Shown in pieces: positions 7,811-16,356 of a stretch of DNA of 34,086 nucleotides; within the stretch, counting starts at the first letter, position 1, and each line of letters begins with the position of its first letter. A program made the position numbers and the translations under genes. Location: the NCBI GenBank assembly GCA_937907415.1, contig CALCHY010000220.1, positions 1 through 34,086 on the forward strand. Reading direction: 5' to 3'. Under the pieces are notes generated by a model. The model worked only from the letters and a program-made list of their open reading frames with translations, made no database searches and was not told the DNA's origin. The stretch comes from an uncultured Trueperaceae bacterium (GTDB lineage Bacteria > Deinococcota > Deinococci > Deinococcales > Trueperaceae).

Positions 7811-9001
7811 CTAGCGCGTCCAGCTCGTCCTGCGCTCGACGGACTTCGCGACCGATGACGCCATCAAGGTCAGGATGATGTAGAGCAGGGCCACCGTGTT
7901 GAACGGCGGGAAGACCTCGAAGTTCGCCGCCTGGAACTCGCGGGCGCGCTGAGTGATGTCGCGCACGGAGAGCACCGAGAGGAGCGAGGTGTCCTTGAGC
8001 ATGGCGATGAACTCGTTACCGAGCGGCGGCACCACGATGCGCAGGGCCTGAGGAAGCACGACGAACCTCGCCGTCTGCCACGTCGAGAGGCCCAAGCTGC
8101 GCGCGGCTTCGGATTGGCCGCGGCCGATGGCCTCGATGCCCGCCCGGAAGATCTCGGCCATGTAGGCCGCGTAACCGAGGCTGATGCCGACGATGCCACG
8201 CGTGACCCGCGACATGTCGATGAAGCCGCCCGTGGCGTCGCGAATGGCGCCCTGCAAGGGGAATCCCACGTACAAGATCACCACCAGCATGGGAATGCCG
8301 CGCAGCACGTCGACGTAGAGCTCAGACAGGAGGCGCAGAGGGTGGTGTTCGCTCTGCCAAGCAGCGAAAGTCAACGCCAGCCCCAGGACCCCCAAGACGA
8401 GCATGAGCATGGCAGGCCGCTTGAGGGCAGGGGCGAGGAACGACGTGCTCCACAGCACGTTCGCGCCTGCTGGCACGTCGGCGCTGGGTATGAGCGCGGA
8501 GCTCACTTGGCCGGTCGCCAAGCGGTCGAGGGCGGTGGCGGAGTCGGTTACGGCGCGCACCGACTGCGGGCCAACCGCACCAGGGTAGGTGCCGAGCTTG
8601 GCGGGATCGGTCGCGCTAGTCGGCGTGCCCTGCACTATGGCGAGCCGCCCCTCCGGCGAACCGATCAGCACGAACTGCTCCTTGGGGAGGGCGAACACGG
8701 CGGCGGCCCCCACGAGGAGGGCCGCCGAGCCGATTAGGAAGTTGCGTAACGTGTGGTCGCCTAAGCGCAGGAGCTGCAAGCCGGCTAGTAGCAAGCCAAG
8801 AGCCGAAGCGGCCAGGTAAGCGACGACGGTGACGAGCACCGTAGTGCCGACGCCAGGGAGAAGGAACTTGAGAGCGGCTTGGTAGCGCTCAGAGGACGCG
8901 AAGAGGTAGACGACGAACGGCAGCGCCGTTAGCAGGATGAGATAACTCGGTCGAATGCGACCTAGAACGCCGCGGCGTAGCGCCGCACGCCGCGCGCTCA
9001 T
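7811..9001 (-). CDS. Polar amino-acid ABC permease with periplasmic insertion
   Basis: HisM/GltK-type inner-membrane permease. After an N-terminal helix (about 20-38) the typical permease start GTTVLVTVVAYLAASALG appears. The usual core resumes only at about 220 with ELYVDVLRGIPML, followed by the EAA coupling loop (GRGQSEAARSLGLSTW) and VVPPLGNEFIAMLKDTSL. Between them lie two extra helices (about 87-104 and 196-215) flanking roughly 90 hydrophilic residues. These contain ALDRLATGQVSSALIPSAD, which resembles the end of a solute-binding domain. At 396 residues it is much longer than the usual ~220-270. GGAG lies only 3 bases before the ATG. The binding-protein gene is upstream; no ATPase gene is in the window. 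The amino acid is unknown. Confidence 0.88.
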   Translation of the reverse strand: MSARRAALRRGVLGRIRPSYLILLTALPFVVYLFASSERYQAALKFLLPGVGTTVLVTVVAYLAASALGLLLAGLQLLRLGDHTLRNFLIGSAALLVGAAAVFALPKEQFVLIGSPEGRLAIVQGTPTSATDPAKLGTYPGAVGPQSVRAVTDSATALDRLATGQVSSALIPSADVPAGANVLWSTSFLAPALKRPAMLMLVLGVLGLALTFAAWQSEHHPLRLLSELYVDVLRGIPMLVVILYVGFPLQGAIRDATGGFIDMSRVTRGIVGISLGYAAYMAEIFRAGIEAIGRGQSEAARSLGLSTWQTARFVVLPQALRIVVPPLGNEFIAMLKDTSLLSVLSVRDITQRAREFQAANFEVFPPFNTVALLYIILTLMASSVAKSVERRTSWTR

Positions 9002-9066
9002 TTACTCCTGCCGAAGCGGACGGCCTTGGACCGCCGACGATGCATCGCCTAGCTCCGATTAGGCCG

Positions 9067-9825
9067 TTACTGTTCTTCGCCCGAGAACCACTTGGCGCCT
9101 AGCTCCGCGAGGGTGCCGTCGGCCTTGATCATCTCGATGCCAGCGTTGAGCGCGTCGACCAACTCGTTGCCCTGCTGCACGGCGAACCCGAGCTTGTCGC
9201 CGGATTCCACGTTGCGGATGGGCGCGGCGATCTGGCCGGCGTACTGCTGAACGAACGCGTCTGCCGAGGTGTCGTCGATCATGACGCCGTCGACGTCGCC
9301 GTTGATGAGCGCCAAGATGGCGGCGTTGAAGTCGTCGTAGATGCGCGTGCGGTCACGGCCGACGAGTTCGAGGGCGAGGTCAGCGTTCGTGGTGCCGTTC
9401 TGGGCCCCGAGGATGAGCGAGCCGCCCGTGAAGTCGGCGAGGGTGAGGTCGGAGTCCGCGGTGCGCACGGCGACGGCCTGGTTGACCTCGTGGTACGGCT
9501 CGGTGAACTCCACGACCTTGGCGCGCTCAGCGGTGATGCTGATGCCCGAAGCGATCATGTCGAACTCGCCGTTCGCGAGGGCGGCGAAGATGCCGTCCCA
9601 AGCGGTGGTCTGGAACTGCGCGACGCAGTTGATGCGCTCGCAGATGGCGTTGACGACGTCGATGTCGAAGCCGACGATGTTGCCGGACTGGTCGACGGTT
9701 TCGAACGGCGGGTAGGTGGTGTCCGAGCCGACCACGATGGTACGGCCACCGAGGTCAGGTGCCTGGGCGAACGCCAGCGAGCCGGCCACGACTAGGGCGA
9801 GCAAGGTCGAGAAGATGCGCAACAT
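9067..9825 (-). CDS. Amino-acid ABC transporter solute-binding protein
   Basis: Periplasmic binding protein of family 3 (polar amino acids). A signal peptide is clear (MLRIFSTLLALVVAGSLAFA, cleavage near AFAQA). The mature part shows VGSDTTYPPFE, GFDIDVVNAICERIN, WDGIFAALANGEFDMIASGISIT and FTEPYH, all typical of the family. 252 residues. The start is ATG 9825, because GGAGGT lies 6 bases upstream and the signal peptide begins there; the open frame upstream lies within the leader. The two Cys (in AICERINC) may form a disulfide. It precedes the permease by 65 bases and has its own promoter. Confidence 0.92.
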   Translation of the reverse strand: MLRIFSTLLALVVAGSLAFAQAPDLGGRTIVVGSDTTYPPFETVDQSGNIVGFDIDVVNAICERINCVAQFQTTAWDGIFAALANGEFDMIASGISITAERAKVVEFTEPYHEVNQAVAVRTADSDLTLADFTGGSLILGAQNGTTNADLALELVGRDRTRIYDDFNAAILALINGDVDGVMIDDTSADAFVQQYAGQIAAPIRNVESGDKLGFAVQQGNELVDALNAGIEMIKADGTLAELGAKWFSGEEQ

Positions 9826-9883
9826 GTGATTACCTCCGCAGGTGAGCGCGCCGCTGCGCGCCAGCAGTTTTACTGTCCCTGCG

Positions 9884-9913
9884 AGCATAAGCGTGAGCAG
9901 CTAGTGGGCGCAA
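9884..9913 (-). promoter_or_regulatory. Promoter of the binding-protein gene
   Basis: Minus strand: TTGCGC (9913-9908), 18-base spacer, TATGCT (9889-9884). Predicted start near 9877 gives a leader of about 52 bases ending in the GGAGGT SD. This contrasts with the leaderless type seen at neighbouring genes. A GCGCG/CGCGC inverted repeat lies in the leader near the SD. Confidence 0.45.
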
Positions 9914-9934
9914 CCGCCGCTCGCCCGCGGTTGC
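9910..9934. repeat. 8-bp inverted repeat between divergent promoters
   Basis: GCAACCGC, 9 bases, GCGGTTGC: a perfect 8-base dyad that overlaps the -35 of the binding-protein promoter and lies upstream of the recG -10. Its size (25 bases, centres about 17 apart) would suit a dimeric repressor. No regulator gene is nearby. Confidence 0.35.
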
Positions 9935-9965
9935 CCGTCAGTTAAGAAGAGGTTAGCTCGCGGCG

Positions 9966-9971
9966 TAGACT
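9966..9971 (+). promoter_or_regulatory. -10 element TAGACT for recG
   Basis: TAGACT, first base 14 bases before ATG 9980; predicted leader is about 2 bases. Identical hexamer to the one before the lipoprotein gene at 12614. No clear -35. Confidence 0.5.
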
Positions 9972-9979
9972 TGCCGTGC

Positions 9980-12043
9980 ATGAGCACGACCCTCGACCTG
10001 GACGCACCACTGACCGCGAAGACTGTCGACCTCGGTGCGCAGGCCCCCACCAAACTTGCAGCGGTCGGGCTGACCAGCTACCGCGACGTCCTCGGGTACC
10101 TACCGCGGCGCTACGAGGACAGGCGCGCGCTGCCGGACTTCGGCAACCTGGTCGATGGCGAGACGGCGACCGTGTCAGGCACGGTCATGAGCCGCGTAGG
10201 CAACCGCTCACGCCGCGGCCTGCACGTCTTCCGTGCCGGCATGACCGATGGCCGCGGGCAGCGCCTGACTGCGGTGTGGTTCAACCAACCGTGGCTCGAG
10301 AAGCAGGTCTTTCCTGGCGTGCGGCTCATCCTGTCAGGCCGCGTGAAACGCCAAGGCAGTCGGCTCGAGCTGGCCGTGCAAGGGTTCGAGGTCGACGACG
10401 ACAGCGAATCGCTCTCCTTCAACCGCATCGTCGGCATCTACCCGACCACGCAGGGCCTCAGCCAGGCCTACCTGCGCCGCGCCGCCAAGCGGCTGCTCGA
10501 CGCGCTGCCGACCCTGCCCGACTACTTGCAGCGCTCCATCCTCGAGGCCAACGACCTCGTGTCGCTCGACCGCGCCATGCGCTCAGGTCACTTCCCTGAG
10601 TCAGAGGAGGCGCTCGCCGCCGCCCTGCGGCGCCTGAAGTTCGACGACTTCCTCTTCCTGCAACTCGCGCTCCTGCGCAGCCGCGACCCTGGCCGCGTGG
10701 CGCGCAGCTTCGAGGTTAGGCAGGAGTACCTCGACGACTTCAAGGCCCTCCTGCCGTTCTCGCTCACTGAGCACCAGGAGAGCGCACTGCAGGAGATCCT
10801 CGCGGACTTGACGGCCCCGCGGCAGATGGCGAGGCTGCTGCAAGGCGACGTCGGCTCTGGCAAGACGGCCGTAGCCGCCGCCGCCATCTACGTGGTGGTG
10901 CGCAACGGCGCTCAAGCCGCGTTGATGGCGCCGACGGAGATCCTCGCCAGGCAGCACTTCCTCAACCTGCAGCAGTACCTGTTCCCGCTCGGCGTGCGCA
11001 TGGAACTCCTCACGGGCACCTTGACGGCAGGGGAGCGGCGGGCGGCGCGGGAGCGCCTGGCCTCTGGCGAGGCCGACTTCGTGGTAGGCACGCAGGCGCT
11101 CATCCAAGAAGGCGTGGCGTTCGCGGACCTCGGCCTGGCCGTCATCGACGAGGAGCACCGCTTCGGGGTCGAGCAGCGCCGCAGCCTCATAAAGGACCTG
11201 CCAGACGTGCTCGTCATGAGCGCAACGCCGATCCCGCGGTCGCTCGCCCTGACTAGTTATGGCGACCTGGACCTCACCACCATCGCTGGCCTGCCGCCAG
11301 GCAGGGTGGCGGTCAAGACGGCCCTCGTGCCAGCCACCAAGCGCCTCGAGGTTTACCGCTTCGCGTGGGAGCAGGTTAAGGAGGGGCGCCAAGTGTACGT
11401 CGTGACTCCCCTCATCGAGGAGTCGGAGGCGCTCGACGAGGTGCTGGCCGCCACGAGCCTCGAGGCCGACTTGCGCCAGATACTGCCGAGCGCGGCGCGC
11501 ATCGGCCTGCTGCACGGGCGCTTGGCTGGCGCGGACAAGGACGCCGTCATGGCGGCGTTCCGGCGCCACGAGCTCGACGTGCTCGTCTCGACGACCGTCA
11601 TCGAAGTCGGGGTGGACGTGCCCAACGCCACCGTGATGGTCATCGAGAACGCCGAGCGCTTCGGTCTGGCGCAACTCCACCAGCTACGGGGCCGCGTTGG
11701 CAGGGGCGCGCACGCGAGTCACTGCGTGCTGGTAGCAGGCGACGCCAGCCGTAAGACCCGCGAGCGGCTCGGCGCCCTCGTCAAGCATGCCGATGGCTTC
11801 ACGATCGCCGAACTCGACTTGCGCCTGCGCGGCCCTGGCGACATCCGCGGCACGCGCCAGTCCGGACTGCCGGAACTCACCATCGGAGACGTCGTCAACG
11901 ACGGCGAGATCATCGAGGCCGCGCGGGCGCTAGCCGAGCGCATGTTGGCTGCCGATCCCGAACTGACGGCGCCGTGGGCCGCGCGCCTCGTCGTCGAGTT
12001 GCGGCGCCGCAGCAGGGCGGTGATGGTGCGTGAGATCATCTGA
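9980..12043 (+). CDS. recG: ATP-dependent DNA helicase RecG
   Basis: Branch-migration helicase that remodels stalled forks and Holliday junctions. Seen: N-terminal wedge/OB region with PRRYEDRR and VSGTVMSR, Walker A GDVGSGKT (about 289-296), DEEHRFGV (about 390), [14 protein letters not shown], the second RecA lobe with [15 protein letters not shown] and LRGRVGRG (about 569), and the C-terminal wedge [13 protein letters not shown]. 687 residues, full length. ATG 9980 is chosen for the -10 spacing; an in-frame TTG at 9971 overlaps the -10. No SD, consistent with a leaderless mRNA. The next gene starts 75 bases downstream with its own SD. Confidence 0.97.
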   Translation: MSTTLDLDAPLTAKTVDLGAQAPTKLAAVGLTSYRDVLGYLPRRYEDRRALPDFGNLVDGETATVSGTVMSRVGNRSRRGLHVFRAGMTDGRGQRLTAVWFNQPWLEKQVFPGVRLILSGRVKRQGSRLELAVQGFEVDDDSESLSFNRIVGIYPTTQGLSQAYLRRAAKRLLDALPTLPDYLQRSILEANDLVSLDRAMRSGHFPESEEALAAALRRLKFDDFLFLQLALLRSRDPGRVARSFEVRQEYLDDFKALLPFSLTEHQESALQEILADLTAPRQMARLLQGDVGSGKTAVAAAAIYVVVRNGAQAALMAPTEILARQHFLNLQQYLFPLGVRMELLTGTLTAGERRAARERLASGEADFVVGTQALIQEGVAFADLGLAVIDEEHRFGVEQRRSLIKDLPDVLVMSATPIPRSLALTSYGDLDLTTIAGLPPGRVAVKTALVPATKRLEVYRFAWEQVKEGRQVYVVTPLIEESEALDEVLAATSLEADLRQILPSAARIGLLHGRLAGADKDAVMAAFRRHELDVLVSTTVIEVGVDVPNATVMVIENAERFGLAQLHQLRGRVGRGAHASHCVLVAGDASRKTRERLGALVKHADGFTIAELDLRLRGPGDIRGTRQSGLPELTIGDVVNDGEIIEAARALAERMLAADPELTAPWAARLVVELRRRSRAVMVREII

Positions 12044-12118
12044 CGTTGTTCGCTTACGCTGGCAACCAGCCCGGGGCGCCAACCAGCCAGGGCGGGTTCT
12101 CAGGGAGGTGGTCGTAGC

Positions 12119-12601
12119 GTGAGGTTGCTGGTGCGCTTCGGGTTCTTCGCTGTGCTGTTGGGTGCGCTGCTCGGCGTGCTGCTGCGCGTAAGCCTCGGCC
12201 GCAAGCGCTTCTCGCTAGTCGCGGCGCTGGCGCTACTGCCTTTGGCGGTGCACGCCGGCTACCTGCTGGTGCTGGCGGTCAGGGCAGGGGTAGGCAGCGT
12301 TCCTATGCTCGTGTTCGCCGCGATCACGCTCGTGTTGCTGGTGGTGGCGGCGCTGCTGGCGCGCACCTGGACCACCACGCGACCCTGGCTCGTGCCACTC
12401 GCGCCGCTCGCGGCCGCGCTCGTCTACTTCTTCCTCGCCACCCTCGCCCTCACCCCGTCTTGGGAGAACCTCGCGTACGCCCCGGACGCCGTGGCGGGCG
12501 CCGTTTACGCCCTAGCCACCCTGTTCGCAGCCGCCGTCTTGCTGCCGTTCGCGCCGCGGGCCGCCGCGAGCGCGCAGCAGGTAACGGAGCGGTCTGGATA
12601 G
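12119..12601 (+). CDS. Small polytopic membrane protein, 160 aa
   Basis: Not recognised. About five hydrophobic segments are visible (4-24, 31-54, 61-81, 89-111, 127-144), with short Arg-rich connecting loops and no catalytic-looking residues. GTG 12119 has a strong GGAGGTG SD (12104-12110) 8 bases upstream. The stop abuts the -10 of the next gene. It may be co-transcribed with recG (75-base gap containing only a weak GCTGG/CCAGC hairpin). An inner-membrane location is the only safe statement. Confidence 0.65.
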   Translation: MRLLVRFGFFAVLLGALLGVLLRVSLGRKRFSLVAALALLPLAVHAGYLLVLAVRAGVGSVPMLVFAAITLVLLVVAALLARTWTTTRPWLVPLAPLAAALVYFFLATLALTPSWENLAYAPDAVAGAVYALATLFAAAVLLPFAPRAAASAQQVTERSG

Positions 12602-12607
12602 TAGACT
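12602..12607 (+). promoter_or_regulatory. -10 element TAGACT for the WHy lipoprotein
   Basis: TAGACT begins immediately after the upstream stop codon; its first base is exactly 12 bases before GTG 12614, so the predicted +1 is the G of the start codon. Same hexamer as recG. Confidence 0.5.
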
Positions 12608-12613
12608 CACCTC

Positions 12614-13546
12614 GTGGCACCTGAACGCCAACGCGCTACTCGCGCCGCTCTCCTACTGCTGCTACTCGTGGCGGTGCTTGCCGCTTGTGCTCCACGCACG
12701 GAGGTGCGCACGGTCGAGGCCATCGGTACGACGCTGCCCGTCGACCTCGAACTAGTGTCTGGTCAGACGAGCATCGAACGCTTCGACCCGCCCGGTGCGG
12801 GCGGACGCCTCGAACTCACCGTTGGCACCCTGGCGCGCAACCCTAACGAGTTCGGCGTGCGCCTCGAGACCATCAACTACGTCGTCTTCCTCGAGGGCAA
12901 GTCCGTCGCGCGTGGCGCCATGACCCCAGACATCTACCTGGAGGCGGCAGCCACCGCCCCAGTCCGCTTCGACATCGCCACCAGCCTCGCTGGGCAAGCC
13001 GACCTCCTCAAGGCCGCGGCGCGAGCGTTCGCTGACCGTCCACTGCAGTTCAAGGTGGAGGGCACCATGCGCTTCGCTACGGCAACGCACGTGTACGAGA
13101 CCCGCAACAAGGTCATCGTCAGTGGCGCCACGTTGGCGCGCCAAACGGTGCAGGGGCCGGTGCTGCGGCTCTCGGAAGCAGACAGCAAGGTGTTCATGCT
13201 CCGCCCCGACGTCCCCGTCGTTCAGTTAGTGCTGCAGGCCGTGAACCCAGGCGACATCGGCTACTTCCTCTACGGCAAGGACTTGGGCCTCACCCTTGGC
13301 AACTGGCCGATGGCGACGGAAGACATGAGCCCAGTGCCGCTAGCCGCCGGTCAGAGTTCGCGGATCGACATCCTCTTCTACCCAAACCTTCACGAGCTGA
13401 CGGACGACGCGCGCGTGGCGCTCGAGGCGGCCCTCGGCGGCTACACGACCCTCGTAAGACTGGACGGCGAACTGTTCATGGATGTCCTCGGGGTCGACAG
13501 CTTCCCGGTACCGGGCGGCTGGAGCGTCACGGGCTTCGTGCGCTGA
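12614..13546 (+). CDS. Lipoprotein with two WHy/LEA14-like domains
   Basis: Predicted lipoprotein: hydrophobic N-terminus with lipobox LAAC, lipidated Cys25. Two tandem domains of the LEA_2/WHy type follow. The first (about 45-170) has the hallmark ARNPNEFGVRLETINYVVFLEG and VEGTMRF. The second (about 180-305) has LQAVNPGDIGYFLYG and LDGELFMDVLGVDSFPV. Such beta-sandwich domains occur in desiccation- and stress-related proteins and in some cell-envelope proteins; a desiccation role is plausible here but unproven. 310 residues. The GTG start is set by the leaderless promoter. No SD. Confidence 0.75.
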   Translation: MAPERQRATRAALLLLLLVAVLAACAPRTEVRTVEAIGTTLPVDLELVSGQTSIERFDPPGAGGRLELTVGTLARNPNEFGVRLETINYVVFLEGKSVARGAMTPDIYLEAAATAPVRFDIATSLAGQADLLKAAARAFADRPLQFKVEGTMRFATATHVYETRNKVIVSGATLARQTVQGPVLRLSEADSKVFMLRPDVPVVQLVLQAVNPGDIGYFLYGKDLGLTLGNWPMATEDMSPVPLAAGQSSRIDILFYPNLHELTDDARVALEAALGGYTTLVRLDGELFMDVLGVDSFPVPGGWSVTGFVR

Positions 13547-13622
13547 ACGGCACGAGAGTATGGCGCGTGAGCGCCACCATGACGAGCGTCCGGCCTGTGC
13601 CGCCCTAGCGCCCGGCGGGTGC

Positions 13623-13628
13623 TACAGT
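13623..13628 (+). promoter_or_regulatory. Extended -10 TGCTACAGT for the serine genes
   Basis: TACAGT with TGC upstream; first base 14 bases before the serA ATG, so the leader is about 2 bases. Nearly identical to the element before the CorC-like gene. Confidence 0.5.
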
Positions 13629-13636
13629 TTCGCCTT

Positions 13637-15208
13637 ATGACGCGAATCCTCGTCACCGACTCCATCCAACTCGGCACCGTGAGCGACCCTACTGTCACGG
13701 TCGACGACCGTGCCGGCATCAGCCGCGCGGAGCTACTCGCGGTCGTCGGTGAGTACGACGCCATCATCACTAGAAGTCGCACGCAAGTAGACGACGAGCT
13801 CCTCGCCGCCGCCACTCGCCTCAAAGTCGTCGGGCGCGGCGGCGTGGGCGTTGACAACATCGACCTGGACGCCGCCAGCCGTCGCGACATCCTCGTCGTG
13901 AACGCACCGGACGCCAACAACGTCTCGGCGGCGGAACTCGCACTCGCGCTCATGCTCGCCGCCGCCCGCGGCGTGGCCCGCTCCGACCGCCTCGTGCGCA
14001 ACGGGGAGTGGGACCGCGCGTACCTCGGCCGCGAACTAGACGGCGCGCGCCTCGGTGTCGTCGGGTTGGGCCGCATCGGGTCGCTCGTCGCGCGTCGCGC
14101 CCAGGGCCTAGGCATGAAGGTGGCGGCGTACGACCCGTACATCAACCAGCGCCGCGCGGAAGAGTTGAAAGTCGAGCTGTTCGACGACCTCCACGCCATG
14201 TTGGCGCGCTCCGACTTCCTCACGGTGCACACCCCCCTCACGGACGAGACGCGCGGCATCATCGGGCGACGCGAACTGGACGCCCTGCCAGAGCGCGCAG
14301 TCGTCGTGAACGCGGCGCGCGGCGGCATCGTGCAGGAAGACGCGCTGCTGGCCGCGTTGGAGAGCGGCAAGCTCTTCGCGGCTGGCCTCGACGTGTTCGT
14401 GCTCGAGCCGCCAACCGCGGACCACCCGCTGCTCGGCCGCGATGACGTGGTGCTCACGGCCCACCTTGGCGCCAACACGAGCGAAGCGCAGGTCAGGGTA
14501 GGCACGCAGATCCTCGACCGCACCCTCGCCGTGCTCAAGGGCGACTACTCCGTCGGCATCGTCAACGCCCCGGCGCTAGCTCCGCAAGTCATGGCCGCGC
14601 TAGGCGGCTACCTCACACTCGGCGAGCGCCTCGGGGCGATGGCGGCGCAGTTGGCCAAAGGCCGCGTTCACGCCCTCGAAGTAGAGTTCTCAGGTGACTT
14701 CCCCCTCGACCCTGACCCGGTTGCCACGGCCGTCATCAAGGGCCTCATGGAGCCGTTCCTCGACACGCCGCCAAGTTACGTCAACGCACCGTCGTTGGCG
14801 CGCGACCGCGACATCAGCGTCAGCAAGGTCACCTCGAGCAAGGACCACGGTTACACCTCACACGTGCTCGTCACCGTCACCACGGCGGAGGGAGCAACGC
14901 GCGTCGGTGGCACGGTGCTGGCTGGGCAGCCGCGCATCACGAGCATCGACGGCTACAACCTCGAGATCCGCCCGGAGGGCGCCATGCTCGTCTGCTCCAA
15001 CTACGACAGGCCGGGCGCCGTCGGGCGCGTTGGCACGGTGTTGGGAGACGCGGGCGTGAACATCAACAGCATGCAGTTGGCGCGCGTCAGCGAAGACGGC
15101 CTTGCCATGTTCGTGATCACGCTTGACAGCGCGCCGTCAGACGAGGTCATCGACGTCCTCGGCGGGCTCAGCGACGTCATCCAGAGCCTGCGCCTGGTGC
15201 GCCTGTGA
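13637..15208 (+). CDS. serA: D-3-phosphoglycerate dehydrogenase
   Basis: NAD-dependent oxidation of 3-phosphoglycerate to 3-phosphohydroxypyruvate, first step of the phosphorylated serine pathway. Seen: GRGGVGVDNID, Rossmann loop GVVGLGRIGS (about 139-148), catalytic Arg in NAARGGIV (about 225-232), Glu in DVFVLEPP, and His in HLGANTSEAQ (about 276; more usually HLGAST). It is the long form: an ASB/intervening domain (about 305-445) then a C-terminal ACT domain with YDRPGAVGRVGTVLGDAGVN, which suggests serine feedback. 523 residues. The start is set by the -10; no SD. It overlaps the aminotransferase gene as GTGA. Confidence 0.96.
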   Translation: MTRILVTDSIQLGTVSDPTVTVDDRAGISRAELLAVVGEYDAIITRSRTQVDDELLAAATRLKVVGRGGVGVDNIDLDAASRRDILVVNAPDANNVSAAELALALMLAAARGVARSDRLVRNGEWDRAYLGRELDGARLGVVGLGRIGSLVARRAQGLGMKVAAYDPYINQRRAEELKVELFDDLHAMLARSDFLTVHTPLTDETRGIIGRRELDALPERAVVVNAARGGIVQEDALLAALESGKLFAAGLDVFVLEPPTADHPLLGRDDVVLTAHLGANTSEAQVRVGTQILDRTLAVLKGDYSVGIVNAPALAPQVMAALGGYLTLGERLGAMAAQLAKGRVHALEVEFSGDFPLDPDPVATAVIKGLMEPFLDTPPSYVNAPSLARDRDISVSKVTSSKDHGYTSHVLVTVTTAEGATRVGGTVLAGQPRITSIDGYNLEIRPEGAMLVCSNYDRPGAVGRVGTVLGDAGVNINSMQLARVSEDGLAMFVITLDSAPSDEVIDVLGGLSDVIQSLRLVRL

Positions 15209-16356
15209 CGCGCGAGTTCTTCAAGCCGCGCCTCATCGCGCCCGGCCCCGTTGAGGTACCCCCAGCCGTGCTCGAGGCCATGGCGCGGCCGGTGCCGCAC
15301 CACCGGGCTCCCGAGTTCGTGACTACCTTCACGAGCGCTCGGGTTCGCCTCGCCGAGGTCTTCGCCGTGCCTGGCGACGACGTGATGATCCTGACGGGCA
15401 GCGGCACCGCCGGGTTCGAGGCGGCCCTGGTGACCAGCGTGCGAAGCGCCGGCAGCGTGTTAGCGCTGCAGGCGGGCAAGTTCGGGGAGCGCTGGGGCGA
15501 CATGGCCGCGCGGCTCGGCCACCGCGTCGAGCGCCTAAGCTCCCCAGCAGGCGTCGACTTCGACCGAGACGCCCTCACGGCGAAACTGCGCGCCATGCCA
15601 GACCTGAGCGCCGTGACGCTCGTTCACAGCGAGACCTCGACGGGCGCGCTGCACGACGTGCGGGCCATCGCGGAGCTGGTGCGGCGCGAACGACCGGACG
15701 CCCTCGTGCTCGTCGACGCCGTCACCAGCCTGGCCAGCGCTGAGCTGCGGCCCCGCGAGTGGGGCCTTGACGCCGTGGTGTCCGGCTCACAGAAGGGCGT
15801 GATGACGCCCCCAGGCCTGGCGTTCGTGTGGCTGTCAGAGCGCGCCTGGGAAGCGAAAGTCGAGCGCGGCAGTTACTACCTAGATCTGCAACGCGAGCGC
15901 GCCGCGCAGGCGCAAGGGCAGACGGCGTACACCCCCGCCGTGTCGCTCGTGGCTGGTCTGGACGTGGCGCTCGGCATGCTCCTCGCCGAGGGTTTGGAGC
16001 GCGTGTGGCGCCGCCGCGGCGCGCTCAACGCCGCGCTGCTGGCCGCGGGCGCCGCCCTCGGCATGCGCCAGCTTGCCGCGCACCCGAGCCCGGCAGTCGC
16101 GGCGCTCGTCGTGCCAGACGGCGTCAGCGCGCCTGCCGTGGTGCGAGCCGCGCTGGCGCGCGGCGCCACCTTGGCTGGCGGCCAGGACGAACTCAAGCCA
16201 ACCCTGTTGCGGCCCTCGCTCCTCGGCTACTCCGACCGTTACGACGCCGTCGCAGTGGCGCAACTCCTCGAAGACGCGCTGAGCGACGTTGCGCCAGCCA
16301 CGCCACGCGGAGTCGCAGTTGCTGCGGCGTTGCGGGCGTTGGAAGAGCGCTCGTGA
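15205..16356 (+). CDS. Class V aminotransferase, likely phosphoserine transaminase
   Basis: PLP enzyme of the serine-pyruvate/alanine-glyoxylate aminotransferase family. Seen: APGPVEVPP at the N-terminus, GSGTAGFEAAL for the PLP phosphate, VDAVTSLAS with Asp171, and the Schiff-base Lys197 in SGSQKGVMTPPGLAF. 383 residues. By sequence it would be named alanine-glyoxylate aminotransferase family. Its 4-base GTGA overlap with serA and with the phosphatase gene makes 3-phosphohydroxypyruvate to phosphoserine the most economical role; such class V enzymes are thought to replace canonical SerC in some bacteria and archaea. Alternative: glyoxylate or serine transamination in C2 metabolism. Confidence 0.88.
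   Translation: MTREFFKPRLIAPGPVEVPPAVLEAMARPVPHHRAPEFVTTFTSARVRLAEVFAVPGDDVMILTGSGTAGFEAALVTSVRSAGSVLALQAGKFGERWGDMAARLGHRVERLSSPAGVDFDRDALTAKLRAMPDLSAVTLVHSETSTGALHDVRAIAELVRRERPDALVLVDAVTSLASAELRPREWGLDAVVSGSQKGVMTPPGLAFVWLSERAWEAKVERGSYYLDLQRERAAQAQGQTAYTPAVSLVAGLDVALGMLLAEGLERVWRRRGALNAALLAAGAALGMRQLAAHPSPAVAALVVPDGVSAPAVVRAALARGATLAGGQDELKPTLLRPSLLGYSDRYDAVAVAQLLEDALSDVAPATPRGVAVAAALRALEERS

Noticed and set aside
10601..11680. 359-codon frame antisense to recG
   Set aside because: No domain or SD; it mirrors the RecG helicase core, where all motifs are intact on the plus strand.
12044..12118. Terminator after recG
   Set aside because: Only a 5-pair GCTGG/CCAGC hairpin without a T-run; too weak to call.
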